Positions 54,740 through 61,616 of a stretch of 64,000 bases of DNA are shown here, piece by piece (within the stretch, counting starts at the first letter, position 1; every line of letters begins with the position of its first letter). The DNA is from DATFTF01 sp963825175. Its GTDB lineage: Bacteria > Acidobacteriota > Thermoanaerobaculia > UBA5066 > Gp7-AA6. Both the position numbers and the translations under genes were made by a program. The notes beneath the pieces were generated by a model. It did not search any database, had not been told where the DNA came from, and saw nothing but the letters and a program-made list of their open reading frames with translations. Where the stretch lies: contig CAWGSA010000001.1 of NCBI GenBank assembly GCA_963825175.1, forward strand, positions 434,001-498,000. Reading direction: 5' to 3'.

Positions 54740-55309
54740 ATGAGAAAGATCAGGATCTTCGAACATATCTCGCTGGACGGCGTGATCGAGCACGACGACG
54801 GGTACGCGTACGGCGCATGGACGACACCGTATCGAAGCCCGGCCGGGCTGCAGGCCCTCCTCGAGGCACAGGGCACGGGCTTCGATCTGCTGCTGGGCCG
54901 CCACACCTACGATCTCTGGTCCGGCTTCTGGCCCAAGGCCGGGAACAGTCCAATGGCGGACCGTCTGAACGCCGCGACGAAATACGTCGCGACCCACAGG
55001 CCGGACAGCCTCGGATGGGGTCCGGTCGGGCACCTGGGCGCGGACATCATGGAGGGTGTTCGCGGTGTCAAGTCCAAGGACGGCCCTGACCTGGTCCTCT
55101 GGGGAAGTTCGACGCTGACGTCCGTGCTGCTCGGGCAGGGACTGGTCGACGAGGTTGTGCTGATCGTCTACCCGGTCTTGCTGGGCCGGGGCAAACGCCT
55201 CTTTTCGGACAGTGTTGACGCGCGCGAGCTCGCTCTCGTCAGCACGAAGGCCACGCCAACGGGTGTGCTCCTCAACACTTATCGATACGTTGGATCGCTG
55301 CGAACCTGA
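54740..55309 (+). CDS. Dihydrofolate-reductase-like protein (RibD C-terminal domain family)
   Basis: 189 residues; AGGTGGAG precedes the ATG. RibD_C fold: RKIRIFEHISLDGVIEHDDG, FDLLLGRHTYDLWSGFW, NAATKYVATHRPDSLGW, LVLWGSSTLTSVLLGQGLVD and EVVLIVYPVLLGRGKRLF. NADPH-dependent reductases of this family include YyaP-like proteins with unknown substrates; a true folate role is unlikely. A degenerate copy of its last 213 bp lies at 59299-59512. Followed 12 bp later by an SDR gene. Confidence 0.9.
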   Translation: MRKIRIFEHISLDGVIEHDDGYAYGAWTTPYRSPAGLQALLEAQGTGFDLLLGRHTYDLWSGFWPKAGNSPMADRLNAATKYVATHRPDSLGWGPVGHLGADIMEGVRGVKSKDGPDLVLWGSSTLTSVLLGQGLVDEVVLIVYPVLLGRGKRLFSDSVDARELALVSTKATPTGVLLNTYRYVGSLRT

Positions 55310-55321
55310 TCTTTGGCCTGC

Positions 55322-56044
55322 ATGTCGAGCAGCCAGGCGGCTGTGGTTCTCGGTGCATCGGGATCGGTCGGCAACGCGCTGATCAAGGAACTGATTCGCA
55401 ATGGATCGTTCAAACCCATCGTGACCCTGGTGCGTCGTTCGCAGCCCGATCAGGTCGCGATGGCACGTGATGCGGGTGTCGAGCTGCGCGAGACGCTCGT
55501 TCCCGCAATGGATCCAGCCGGTCTGGAAACTGCGACTACGGAGGCCATTCGTTCGCTCGAAGGCGACGTCGTCGGGTTGAGCGTGTTGGGCGTCGGGGCC
55601 GGCACCGCGAAACTCACGATCGACGAGCATCGCGCGGTCGACGTGCAATTGAATGCGGCCTTTGCGCGAGGGCTGAAGGCATCGGGGCGAGTGAAGCACC
55701 TGGCGTTCATGTCCGCCGCCGGCGCCGATCCCACCGCGGCGGCGACCGGATCAGGCGCCGCGGGGATGGCGCGCTACGCTCGTGTGAAAGGCGAGGCCGA
55801 GGAGGCGGTGAAAGAGAGTGGTCCGGCTGTCGTGAGCATCTTCCGCCCGGCGATGATCATCGGATCGCAACACACACCGTGGCTGCTCGAGAAAGTGCTT
55901 CCTGCGTTCTCGTTCGTGACGCCCGCGAAATACAAATCGATCACCGTCGAGCAGATCGCGAAGGCGATGATCGCGACGTCACTGAACACGCCGGCGAAAT
56001 CGGACGTCTACCATTACCCCGAGATGATGGCGTTGAATCGGTGA
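55322..56044 (+). CDS. NAD(P)H-binding atypical SDR (NmrA/HTATIP2-like)
   Basis: 240 residues from the ATG at 55322; a TTG three codons upstream is the alternative. Rossmann nucleotide-binding loop AAVVLGASGSVGNALIKELI (G-x-x-G-x-x-G), followed by KPIVTLVRRSQPDQVAM and HLAFMSAAGADP. YARVKGEAEEAVKESG gives the Tyr-x-x-x-Lys pair. C-terminal part is short, as in atypical SDRs that bind dinucleotide or act as epimerase-like enzymes. Third gene of the YciI/RibD-like/SDR run; ends 54 bp before the convergent icd. Confidence 0.88.
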   Translation: MSSSQAAVVLGASGSVGNALIKELIRNGSFKPIVTLVRRSQPDQVAMARDAGVELRETLVPAMDPAGLETATTEAIRSLEGDVVGLSVLGVGAGTAKLTIDEHRAVDVQLNAAFARGLKASGRVKHLAFMSAAGADPTAAATGSGAAGMARYARVKGEAEEAVKESGPAVVSIFRPAMIIGSQHTPWLLEKVLPAFSFVTPAKYKSITVEQIAKAMIATSLNTPAKSDVYHYPEMMALNR

Positions 56045-56098
56045 TTGCCAGAAGGTTGATCGAGGTCAGTAGACCCCTGACTGACCCCAGAGACCCCC

Positions 56099-58327
56099 CT
56101 ACAACAGGCTTTCGACTATGGCGTTGAGCGTCGGGCTCGGCCGCATCGCTCTGGCGGCCTTTGCCGGGTCCGGCTGATAGTAACCGCCCAGGTCCACGGG
56201 GCGACCCTGGGCGCCGAGCAGCTCGGCGTTGATTTTGGCCTCGTTGCCCGAGAGATCCCGGGCCACTGCGGCGAATTGGGTTTTGAGCTCCGGATCCTTG
56301 GATTGCGCGGCCAGGGCCTGGGCCCAGTACAGGGCCAGGTAGAAGTGACTGCCGCGGTTGTCGATCTCGCCTACCTTGCGGGCCGGCGACTTGTTGTTGT
56401 CCAGGAAGCTGCCGATGGCCTGGTCCAGCGTCTCGGCCAGCAGCGCGGCCCGCGGATTCTGGAATGAGCTGCCGATGTGCTCGAACGCCGCCGCCAGAGC
56501 CGAGAATTCGCCGAGCGAGTCCCAGCGGAGATAGCCTTCCTTGACGAACTGCTGCACGTGCTTGGGAGCCGATCCGCCGGCGCCGGTCTCGAAGAGGCCG
56601 CCGCCTGCCAGCAGCGGCACGATCGACAGCATCTTGGCAGAAGTGCCGATTTCGAGGATCGGAAACAGGTCCGTCAGATAGTCACGCAGGACGTTTCCCG
56701 TGACCGAGATGGTATCCAGGCCCTTGCGAATCCGCTCGAGCGAGTACTTCATGGCCTCGACCGGCGGCAGGATTCGGATCTCGAGACCCGCCGTGTCCTG
56801 ATCCCGGAGGTAGGTCTCGACTTTGGCAATCACTTCTCGATCGTGGGCCCGGTTCTTGTCCAGCCAGAAAATGGCGGGCGCGCCGGTGGCCCTGGCTCGC
56901 CGCACGGCCAGCTGGACCCAGTCGCGGACTGCGACATCCTTGGTCTGACAGGCACGGAAGATGTCCCCTCGCTCCACTCGTTGCGCCAGCAGCGTCTCAC
57001 CTGAGGATTCGACGACCACGCGAATCGCGCCCGTGTCCGGCGCAACGAACGTCTTGTCGTGCGAGCCGTACTCTTCCGCTTTCTGCGCCATGAGCCCGAC
57101 ATTGGGCACGCTGCCCATGGTCGCCGGATCCAGGGCGCCATTCTTCTGACAGTCTTCGATGATGGTCCCGTAGATGGTGGCGTAGCAGCGGTCGGGGATC
57201 ATCGCCTCGGTGTCGTGTAGTTTGCCGTCCGGCCCCCACATCTTGCCGCCTTCGCGTACGACGACCGGCATGGAGGCGTCGACGATGATGTCGTTGGGCA
57301 CGTGCAGGTTGGTAATGCCCTTCTGGGAGTCGACCATGGCCAGGGCCGGCCGAGTGGCATAGACAGCCTGAACGTCCCTCTCGATCTCCGCCTGTTTGTC
57401 TGCCGGGAGGCCCTTGATCTTCGCGTAGACGTCGCCCAACCCGTTGTTGGGGTTGATCCCCAGCTGTTTGAAGGTATCGGCGTGTTTCGTGAAGACCGGC
57501 TCGAAGAACACGGTCACGGCGTGGCCGAACATGACCGGATCCGAGACTTTCATCATGGTGGCCTTGAGGTGCAGCGACAGCAGCAGGCCTCTGGCTTTCG
57601 CGTCCGCGATCTGCGAGCCGTAAAACGCCCGCAGCGCTTTCACGTTCATCACCGAGGCATCGAGGATCTCGCCTTCGATGAGCCCGAGCTTCTTCTTGAG
57701 CACCGTGACCGCTCCGTCCGGGCCCACGAACTCGATGCGGACGTCCGTGGCCTCCCGGAGGGTGGTGGACGCCTCACTGCCGTAGAAGTCGCCGGAGGTC
57801 ATGTGAGCCACGTGCGACTTGGAGTCCGGAGCCCAGGCCGCCAGCTTGTGCGGATGTTTGCGGGAAAACGCCTTGACGGAGAGTGGGCAACGGCGGTCCG
57901 AGTTGCCTTCGCGCAGCACCGGGTTGACGGCGCTGCCCAGGACCCTGGTGAAGCGCTCCTGGAGCCTCTTGTCGGCGTCGGTGCTCGGGTTCCCCGGATA
58001 TTCCGGAACCTCGTAGCCGTGCGCCCGCAGTTCGTTGACCGCCTCCTGGACCTGCGGAACCGAGGCCGAGATGTTGGGCAACTTGATGATGATGGCTTCG
58101 GGGTCTTGCGTCAGCTCGCCTAAGAGGGTCAGGTGATCCGGAATCTTCTGTGCCTCGGCGAGGTGGTCCGGGAAATTTGCGATGATGCGGCCTGCAAGAG
58201 AAATGTCGCGCGATTCAACCTGGATGCCCGTGCCTCGGAGGAAGGCGCGAACGATCGGCAGGAACGAATAACCGGCCAGCGCCGGGGCCTCGTCGGTCAG
58301 TGTCCATTGAATTGTCGAGGTTTTCAT
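56099..58327 (-). CDS. icd: Monomeric NADP+-dependent isocitrate dehydrogenase
   Basis: 742 residues, full length for the monomeric IDH family. It converts isocitrate to 2-oxoglutarate in the TCA cycle, yielding NADPH. The N-terminus IQWTLTDEAPALAGYSFLPI is typical. Further blocks: LPNISASVPQVQEAVNELRA, VLREGNSDRRCPLSVKAFSR (substrate-binding S-x-R type region), SKSHVAHMTSGDFYGSE, IPDRCYATIYGTIIEDCQKN and GAGGSAPKHVQQFVKEGYLR. GGAG precedes the ATG. It is isolated in this accessory region and the class I fumarase lies 14 kb away. Confidence 0.95.
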   Translation of the reverse strand: MKTSTIQWTLTDEAPALAGYSFLPIVRAFLRGTGIQVESRDISLAGRIIANFPDHLAEAQKIPDHLTLLGELTQDPEAIIIKLPNISASVPQVQEAVNELRAHGYEVPEYPGNPSTDADKRLQERFTRVLGSAVNPVLREGNSDRRCPLSVKAFSRKHPHKLAAWAPDSKSHVAHMTSGDFYGSEASTTLREATDVRIEFVGPDGAVTVLKKKLGLIEGEILDASVMNVKALRAFYGSQIADAKARGLLLSLHLKATMMKVSDPVMFGHAVTVFFEPVFTKHADTFKQLGINPNNGLGDVYAKIKGLPADKQAEIERDVQAVYATRPALAMVDSQKGITNLHVPNDIIVDASMPVVVREGGKMWGPDGKLHDTEAMIPDRCYATIYGTIIEDCQKNGALDPATMGSVPNVGLMAQKAEEYGSHDKTFVAPDTGAIRVVVESSGETLLAQRVERGDIFRACQTKDVAVRDWVQLAVRRARATGAPAIFWLDKNRAHDREVIAKVETYLRDQDTAGLEIRILPPVEAMKYSLERIRKGLDTISVTGNVLRDYLTDLFPILEIGTSAKMLSIVPLLAGGGLFETGAGGSAPKHVQQFVKEGYLRWDSLGEFSALAAAFEHIGSSFQNPRAALLAETLDQAIGSFLDNNKSPARKVGEIDNRGSHFYLALYWAQALAAQSKDPELKTQFAAVARDLSGNEAKINAELLGAQGRPVDLGGYYQPDPAKAARAMRPSPTLNAIVESLL

Positions 58328-58439
58328 GGCTTCTCCGTCGGAAATTCGCAGTCGTCCGCTCGCAAGGAACCAATGGGCTCAACGCCTGGTGGCCCTGGGC
58401 CGCGCCCGGAAAGGTCGCCCATCGGGATCAAGCGCTCCA

Positions 58440-58470
58440 GATGCAAATATATTAGCCCGCAGTCATTTCG
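58440..58470 (-). promoter_or_regulatory. AT-rich candidate promoter upstream of icd
   Basis: On the minus strand the sequence GCTAATATATTTGCAT lies about 120 nt before the icd start, in an otherwise GC-rich region. The 11-mer CTAATATATTT recurs exactly at about 60455-60445 upstream of a Gly-Gly-leader gene. TAATAT or TATATT would serve as a -10 element; no -35 is convincing. Confidence 0.3.
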
Positions 58471-58579
58471 CGCAGGACGCGCAGGAATTGGGGTCGATCT
58501 TGTGAAGGCGATCGGGTCGGGTTCACGGATCTGATTCCTTGCCTCCCGCGCGGACACCTTTCGAAACCAAGCCGGGAGT

Positions 58580-58726
58580 CTAGCCGGCGGTCGCCGGCCG
58601 AGTGCGCCTCATGGGCTGCGCTTGCCAGTAGGTCAGGGTTCGCCAGAGCCACTCGGCGGGGCCGAAGGCGAAGCGGCGCATCCACGCGTGCGCCAGCCAC
58701 ACCTGAATCGCATAGCCCGTCAGAAT
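58580..58726 (-). pseudogene. Remnant of a DUF418-family membrane protein (C-terminal end)
   Basis: A 48-residue open stretch without a start reads ILTGYAIQVWLAHAWMRRFA then FGPAEWLWRTLTYWQAQPMR. The F-G-P-x-E-W-L-W-R-x-L-T-Y-x-x-x-Q-P-M-R pattern is the conserved C-terminus of DUF418 proteins. The rest of the gene is absent. It abuts the end of a methyltransferase remnant, so the junction is a recombination or deletion scar. Confidence 0.65.
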
Positions 58727-58776
58727 GCGGCGCGCTCCTCCTCAAAGCCGGCGTTTCGAAGCTCGTCTGCAAGAGA

Positions 58777-59214
58777 TTACTTTTCGAAGTCGACTGGCAC
58801 GAAGGCGACGTTGCCGGGCTCTGAGATCCCGGCCCGGGCGAGCGGCTCGCGCTTGCTTGCCTGCGTGGCCGGATGGTCGACCTCGAAGATCCGCAGCGGC
58901 TCGCCCGAACGCGTCCGATAGGCCGATGTGTCGAAGCCCGCGCCGAGAATCACGTACAGCCCGACGCCGCTGGCGACGGCCCGGCCGAGCTCCTCCTCGC
59001 AGAAGCGCCTCCGCGCGACGAGATGGGCTCGCAGCCGGGGGCGCGCGAACCGGCCCTCGCGTTCACGTGCCTGGGCGCGCACGCTCTCCTGCATCTTCGG
59101 ACTGAGGATCCGAATCGCGTGGGGATCCTCGAAGACGAGCGGATCATCCAGCAGCTGATGAGCCGCCCGGCGCATGGCCACGCGCATCGCCGTTGTGCTC
59201 GCCCGGCCCTCCAT
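58777..59214 (-). pseudogene. Truncated SAM methyltransferase of the TIGR00027/LCMT-like family
   Basis: An open frame of 145 residues covers the N-terminal half of a ~280-residue enzyme: STTAMRVAMRRAAHQLLDDP, LVFEDPHAIRIL, the SAM motif YVILGAGFDTSAYRTR, and FEVDHPATQASKRE and VAFVPVDFEK. Translation stops at TAA, but the same frame continues SLADELRNAGFEEERAAF, clearly the next block of the family (V-D-F-x-x-x-S-L-x-x-x-L-x-x-A-G-F). A nonsense mutation and a downstream deletion have therefore inactivated it. Confidence 0.75.
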
Positions 59215-59298
59215 ACCGAGACTCTAAACCGTCGGCGTCGCCTGCTGGAGAATCTGCGCCCTGACGGGCGCACCGGCGAGCGGCTCGCGCGGGTGCGT

Positions 59299-59512
59299 CT
59301 CGGGAAGTTCGACGCTGATGTCCCCGCTGCTCGGGCAGGGACTGGTCGACGAGGTTGTGCTGATCGTCTACCCGGTCTTGCTGGGCCGTGGCAGACGCTT
59401 CTTTTCGGACGGTGTTGAGGCGCGCGAGCTCGCTTTCGTCAGCACCAAGGCCACGCCAACGCGGCGTGCTCCTCAACACGTATCGATACGTTGGATCGCA
59501 GCGAACCTGATC
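59299..59512 (+). pseudogene. Partial decayed copy of the RibD-like reductase gene
   Basis: 214 bp closely match 55099-55311 at the DNA level, including GGTCGACGAGGTTGTGCTGA and the following run through CGAACCTGATC. The copy lacks the first two thirds of the gene and has one extra C near 59461, which shifts the frame after VSTKATPT. Past the shift, the homologous frame reads GVLLNTYRYVGSQRT, as in the intact gene. Same strand as the intact gene, 4.2 kb apart. Confidence 0.85.
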
Positions 59513-59619
59513 GTTCGCCGACGCGAACAGCCGAACGGGCGCCCAAGTCGCCGATGAACCCGGGATTCGACTGATTCATTGCCGCGGGCGGGACGGCACC
59601 GCGAACCTTCGCCAATTTG

Positions 59620-59814
59620 TTAAGGACAGGCCCTCGAGGGACAAAAAATATCCCGGGTGCATTTAGCACTGATGGTGCCCCAGGGCTCTTGCTGCTGTCC
59701 GCCCTTCACCGCCCCGGTCTTCTTTGTCACGTCGAGATTCTTCAGGGTCTCTCTCCGAAGCTTGAGTTTCTTGGCCGCGCCCTTACTTGCCAAGGTCTTT
59801 CTTTTGGTCGTCAT
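59620..59814 (-). CDS. Gly-Gly-leader peptide with lanthipeptide-like core
   Basis: 64 residues; AAAAGGAG precedes the ATG. The leader KKLKLRRETLKNLDVTKKTG AVKGG ends at Gly38-Gly39; L-K-L-x-x-E-T-L-x-x-L-D is typical of class I lanthipeptide-like leaders. The 25-residue core is QQQEPWGTISAKCTRDIFCP then SRACP, with Thr, Ser and three Cys residues suitable for thioether or disulfide rings. No LanB, LanC, LanM or C39 exporter is in the window, so modification is hypothetical. It lies 81 bp downstream of another Gly-Gly-leader gene on the same strand. Confidence 0.65.
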   Translation of the reverse strand: MTTKRKTLASKGAAKKLKLRRETLKNLDVTKKTGAVKGGQQQEPWGTISAKCTRDIFCPSRACP

Positions 59815-59895
59815 CGTCGTCTCCTTTTCACCAGTCCTCTCGATTCACCTGTGCTCTCCTGGCCGCCTCATCTCGAAGGTGCCCGACGCGGCCTC

Positions 59896-60090
59896 TCAAC
59901 TCTCGAAGAAGATGGGGCTGCTGGTGTCGACCTTTCGCATGATCTTGAACTGGTTGAACGTGACCTTCCCGGCACCGACGCCGGAGCTTGCGCTTCCACC
60001 GCGGACGGCTCCCACCCGCTTGTCGGCGATCGATCGGGCCGCGAGAGTCTCCGCCTTCTTCGACGATTTCCTCTTCTTGGCACCAGCCAT
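59896..60090 (-). CDS. Gly-Gly-leader microprotein with Hcp central-segment core
   Basis: 64 residues from the ATG at 60090; an AAGGAAGGGG tract precedes it. Basic leader (KKRKSSKKAETLAARS, then VGAVRGG) ending in Gly31-Gly32. The core SASSGVGAGKVTFNQFKIMR then KVDTSSPIFFES matches the Hcp Gly-rich loop and the K-V-D-x-S-S-P block. SASSGVGAGKVTF is 12-of-16-type similar to the loop of the 44508-44744 product. After the TGA stop the frame reads EAASGT-FE-MRR-PGE, which looks like an eroded continuation of Hcp with the stop where a conserved Cys is expected. Confidence 0.62.
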   Translation of the reverse strand: MAGAKKRKSSKKAETLAARSIADKRVGAVRGGSASSGVGAGKVTFNQFKIMRKVDTSSPIFFES

Positions 60091-60572
60091 CTTGGGCCCC
60101 CTTCCTTCCATTGGTCTCCAGAGCGCCAGAACTCGACACGACACGGCGAGTCGCCGCACCGGAATTGCAATCGGCGCGCCACGGAGCGAAATAGCGCTTA
60201 CCGCTGACGGAACATGACTTGGAGGCCTGCGCTGACTTTGCTGCCTTGTGTATCGAGTTGAGACCGCCGTCGTGCCGTAGGGGAGGGGGTTAGCGGCGGG
60301 CGGACCCGCCGCTTGTCGCGCTCTTCGAGCGCTCGGTGCGTCCCCTCCCGCGCCCCGGTCGTCTCGTTCCCGCGCCCCGCCCACCGCCGTCGTACCGTAG
60401 GGGAGGGGCTCGTCCCCTCCTGGGGCAGCGGGGTAAGGTCTATAAAATATATTAGCGGCCGACGACAGCCGCGGCACAAGAGATATATTGTAGCCGCCCG
60501 CCGACCAGCGCTACAGAGAGCCTACACCGGCTACCGGTTCATCGAATACGGCCTAACCGCCCGGGCTCCAGG
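60091..60572. repeat. Gene-free stretch with REP-like direct and inverted repeats
   Basis: A 26-bp direct repeat ACCGCCGTCGTGCCGTAGGG (first 20 bases; then GAGGGG) occurs at 60263-60288 and 60383-60408 with one mismatch. A perfect 8-bp hairpin GCGGCGGG-CGGA-CCCGCCGC lies at 60293-60312, and GGGGAGGGG pairs with CCCCTCC at 60400-60420. AT-rich islands follow: TATAAAATATATTAGC (60441-60456) and the operator-like ACAAGAGATATATTGT (60476-60491). No gene is seen. Confidence 0.65.
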
Positions 60573-60770
60573 CTGCCCATCCGCCCCGCTCCGGTAGTCC
60601 TCCATCGCCTTTCGGATTTCCGCTTGGCTGTTCATGACGAACGGTCCGTGGCCGACGACCGGCTCGTCGATCGGCGCTGCCGAGAGAAGGAGAACCGTGG
60701 AGTCGCCGCCGGCCACGATCGAGACCGCGTTGCCGTGGCGGTTCCGTACCGCGAGGTCTGTGCCGCCCCG
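60573..60770 (-). pseudogene. Partial copy of the pirin gene (C-terminal end)
   Basis: The reading DLAVRNRHGNAVSIVAGGDS, TVLLLSAAPIDEPVVGHGPF and VMNSQAEIRKAMEDYRSG is a close match to the last ~62 residues of the intact pirin at 61617-62495 (IDEPVVGYGPFVMNSEAEIR). DNA identity is high across 60590-60690. The preceding ~80 codons are not pirin-like and no cupin metal site is encoded, so this is a truncated duplicate. Same strand, 1 kb from the intact gene. Confidence 0.82.
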
Positions 60771-61048
60771 CAGCCTAAGGGTCTGGCCAGAAACCCTGAT
60801 CTCGTCTCGGGGATTGAGGCGGTAGTCCGGTAGCGGATCTCCCGCGGCGGCCGTCTCCCTGGTAACGGGGCTGCCCCAAAGAGCAAAGACCCGAACGAGA
60901 CCAAAGTGTATCGTTCTGAGGCACGCTCCCATTGGTCTCGAGATTGCGAATCCGTCGAAGCCCTTGAGAACGCGTACACTTCGCGCTCCGTGGCCTCGTG
61001 GCACGGTTCGTGGACTCGACGAGGGTGCTCAACCGAAAGGAGCCGAAC

Positions 61049-61243
61049 ATGACGAAGCAGAAGGCGCGAAAGACGAAGGCACGAGGCGGCGTGAAGAACC
61101 TGTCGGCGAAGACTCTGAGCGTTCAGGAAGCCCGCACCGTGGAGGGCGGCGACGCCAAGGCCCCGACCAAGACCCCGACCAAGACCAACAACCTCGAAAA
61201 GTACCTTGAGGTACGCCTCGAGAACACTCTGATCAGCAGCTAA
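61049..61243 (+). CDS. Gly-Gly-leader microprotein with Hcp late-strand core
   Basis: 64 residues from the ATG at 61049; AAAGGAG lies 6-7 bp upstream. Leader MTKQKARKTKARGGVKNLSA then KTLSVQEARTVEGG, ending Gly33-Gly34. The core starts with a Lys/Pro/Thr repeat (APTKTPTKTNN) and ends KYLEVRLENTLISS, resembling the Hcp strand before its C-terminal region (Y-L-x-x-x-L-x-x-x-L-I-S-S-Y). The stop codon TAA occupies the position of that usually conserved Tyr. Followed 73 bp later by another Gly-Gly-leader gene on the same strand, so the two are probably cotranscribed. Confidence 0.65.
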   Translation: MTKQKARKTKARGGVKNLSAKTLSVQEARTVEGGDAKAPTKTPTKTNNLEKYLEVRLENTLISS

Positions 61244-61316
61244 TCGGCACTTCCCGGCCGAGGACGAGAAGAGAAACGCACGAATTCACCTCGACAAATG
61301 AAGTAAGGAGAGGGGC

Positions 61317-61496
61317 ATGAACAAGAAAACTCGGAAGACGCGGAAATCCGGTGCCGCCGCCTCAGGGAAAGACCTTTCTCTCAAGACACTGTCTGCCAAG
61401 ACAGCCAAGGGCATTCTGGGAGGAACCCACTCCGTGGATAAATCCAGCCCGGCTCTGACGCTAAAGTGCGCGAACGGGGCGCACTACAAGGAGTGA
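61317..61496 (+). CDS. Gly-Gly-leader microprotein with Hcp Cys-block core
   Basis: 59 residues, too short for most gene callers; AAGGAG lies just upstream of the ATG. Leader MNKKTRKTRKSGAAASGKDL then SLKTLSAKTAKGILGG, ending Gly35-Gly36. It shares the L-S-x-K-T-L-S-x-x-x-A pattern with the gene 73 bp upstream. The core THSVDKSSPALTLKCANGAH then YKE matches the Hcp block V-D-K-x-S-P-x-L-x-L-x-C-A-x-G-x-H-x-K-E almost residue by residue. Taken with the other three genes, the cores tile most of an Hcp. Function unknown. Confidence 0.68.
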   Translation: MNKKTRKTRKSGAAASGKDLSLKTLSAKTAKGILGGTHSVDKSSPALTLKCANGAHYKE

Positions 61497-61546
61497 GGAG
61501 AGCTCTGTTCTTGCTCCCGCTTGCTGACCGCTGCCGGCCCTGGCCT

Positions 61547-61569
61547 GTGACGCGGCCTTCGGGCGTCAC
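61547..61569. terminator. Candidate hairpin terminator between convergent genes
   Basis: GTGACGC (61547-61553) and GCGTCAC (61563-61569) form a perfect 7-bp stem around a 9-nt loop with a TTCG core. It sits between the Gly-Gly-leader gene ending at 61496 and the convergent pirin gene ending at 61617. No T-tract follows on either strand, so termination is inferred from position. Confidence 0.45.
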
Positions 61570-61616
61570 ACGCCTATAAGGGGAAGCGTCATAGGCGCCT
61601 CACCCTGACCCTCCGC

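Noticed and set aside
59318..59557. 79-codon open frame starting inside the RibD-like duplicate
   Set aside because: It is the decayed copy of the reductase gene, read past its frameshift; the start Met is internal and the tail is out of frame.
59896..60090. Selenocysteine at the in-frame TGA of the Hcp-core gene
   Set aside because: The downstream frame is degenerate and no SECIS hairpin or Sec machinery is visible. Nonsense decay or true termination is simpler; kept only as a check in the findings.
44508..61496. A type VI secretion system locus
   Set aside because: No TssB, TssC, VgrG, ClpV or baseplate genes occur in the window; only Hcp-like fragments are present.
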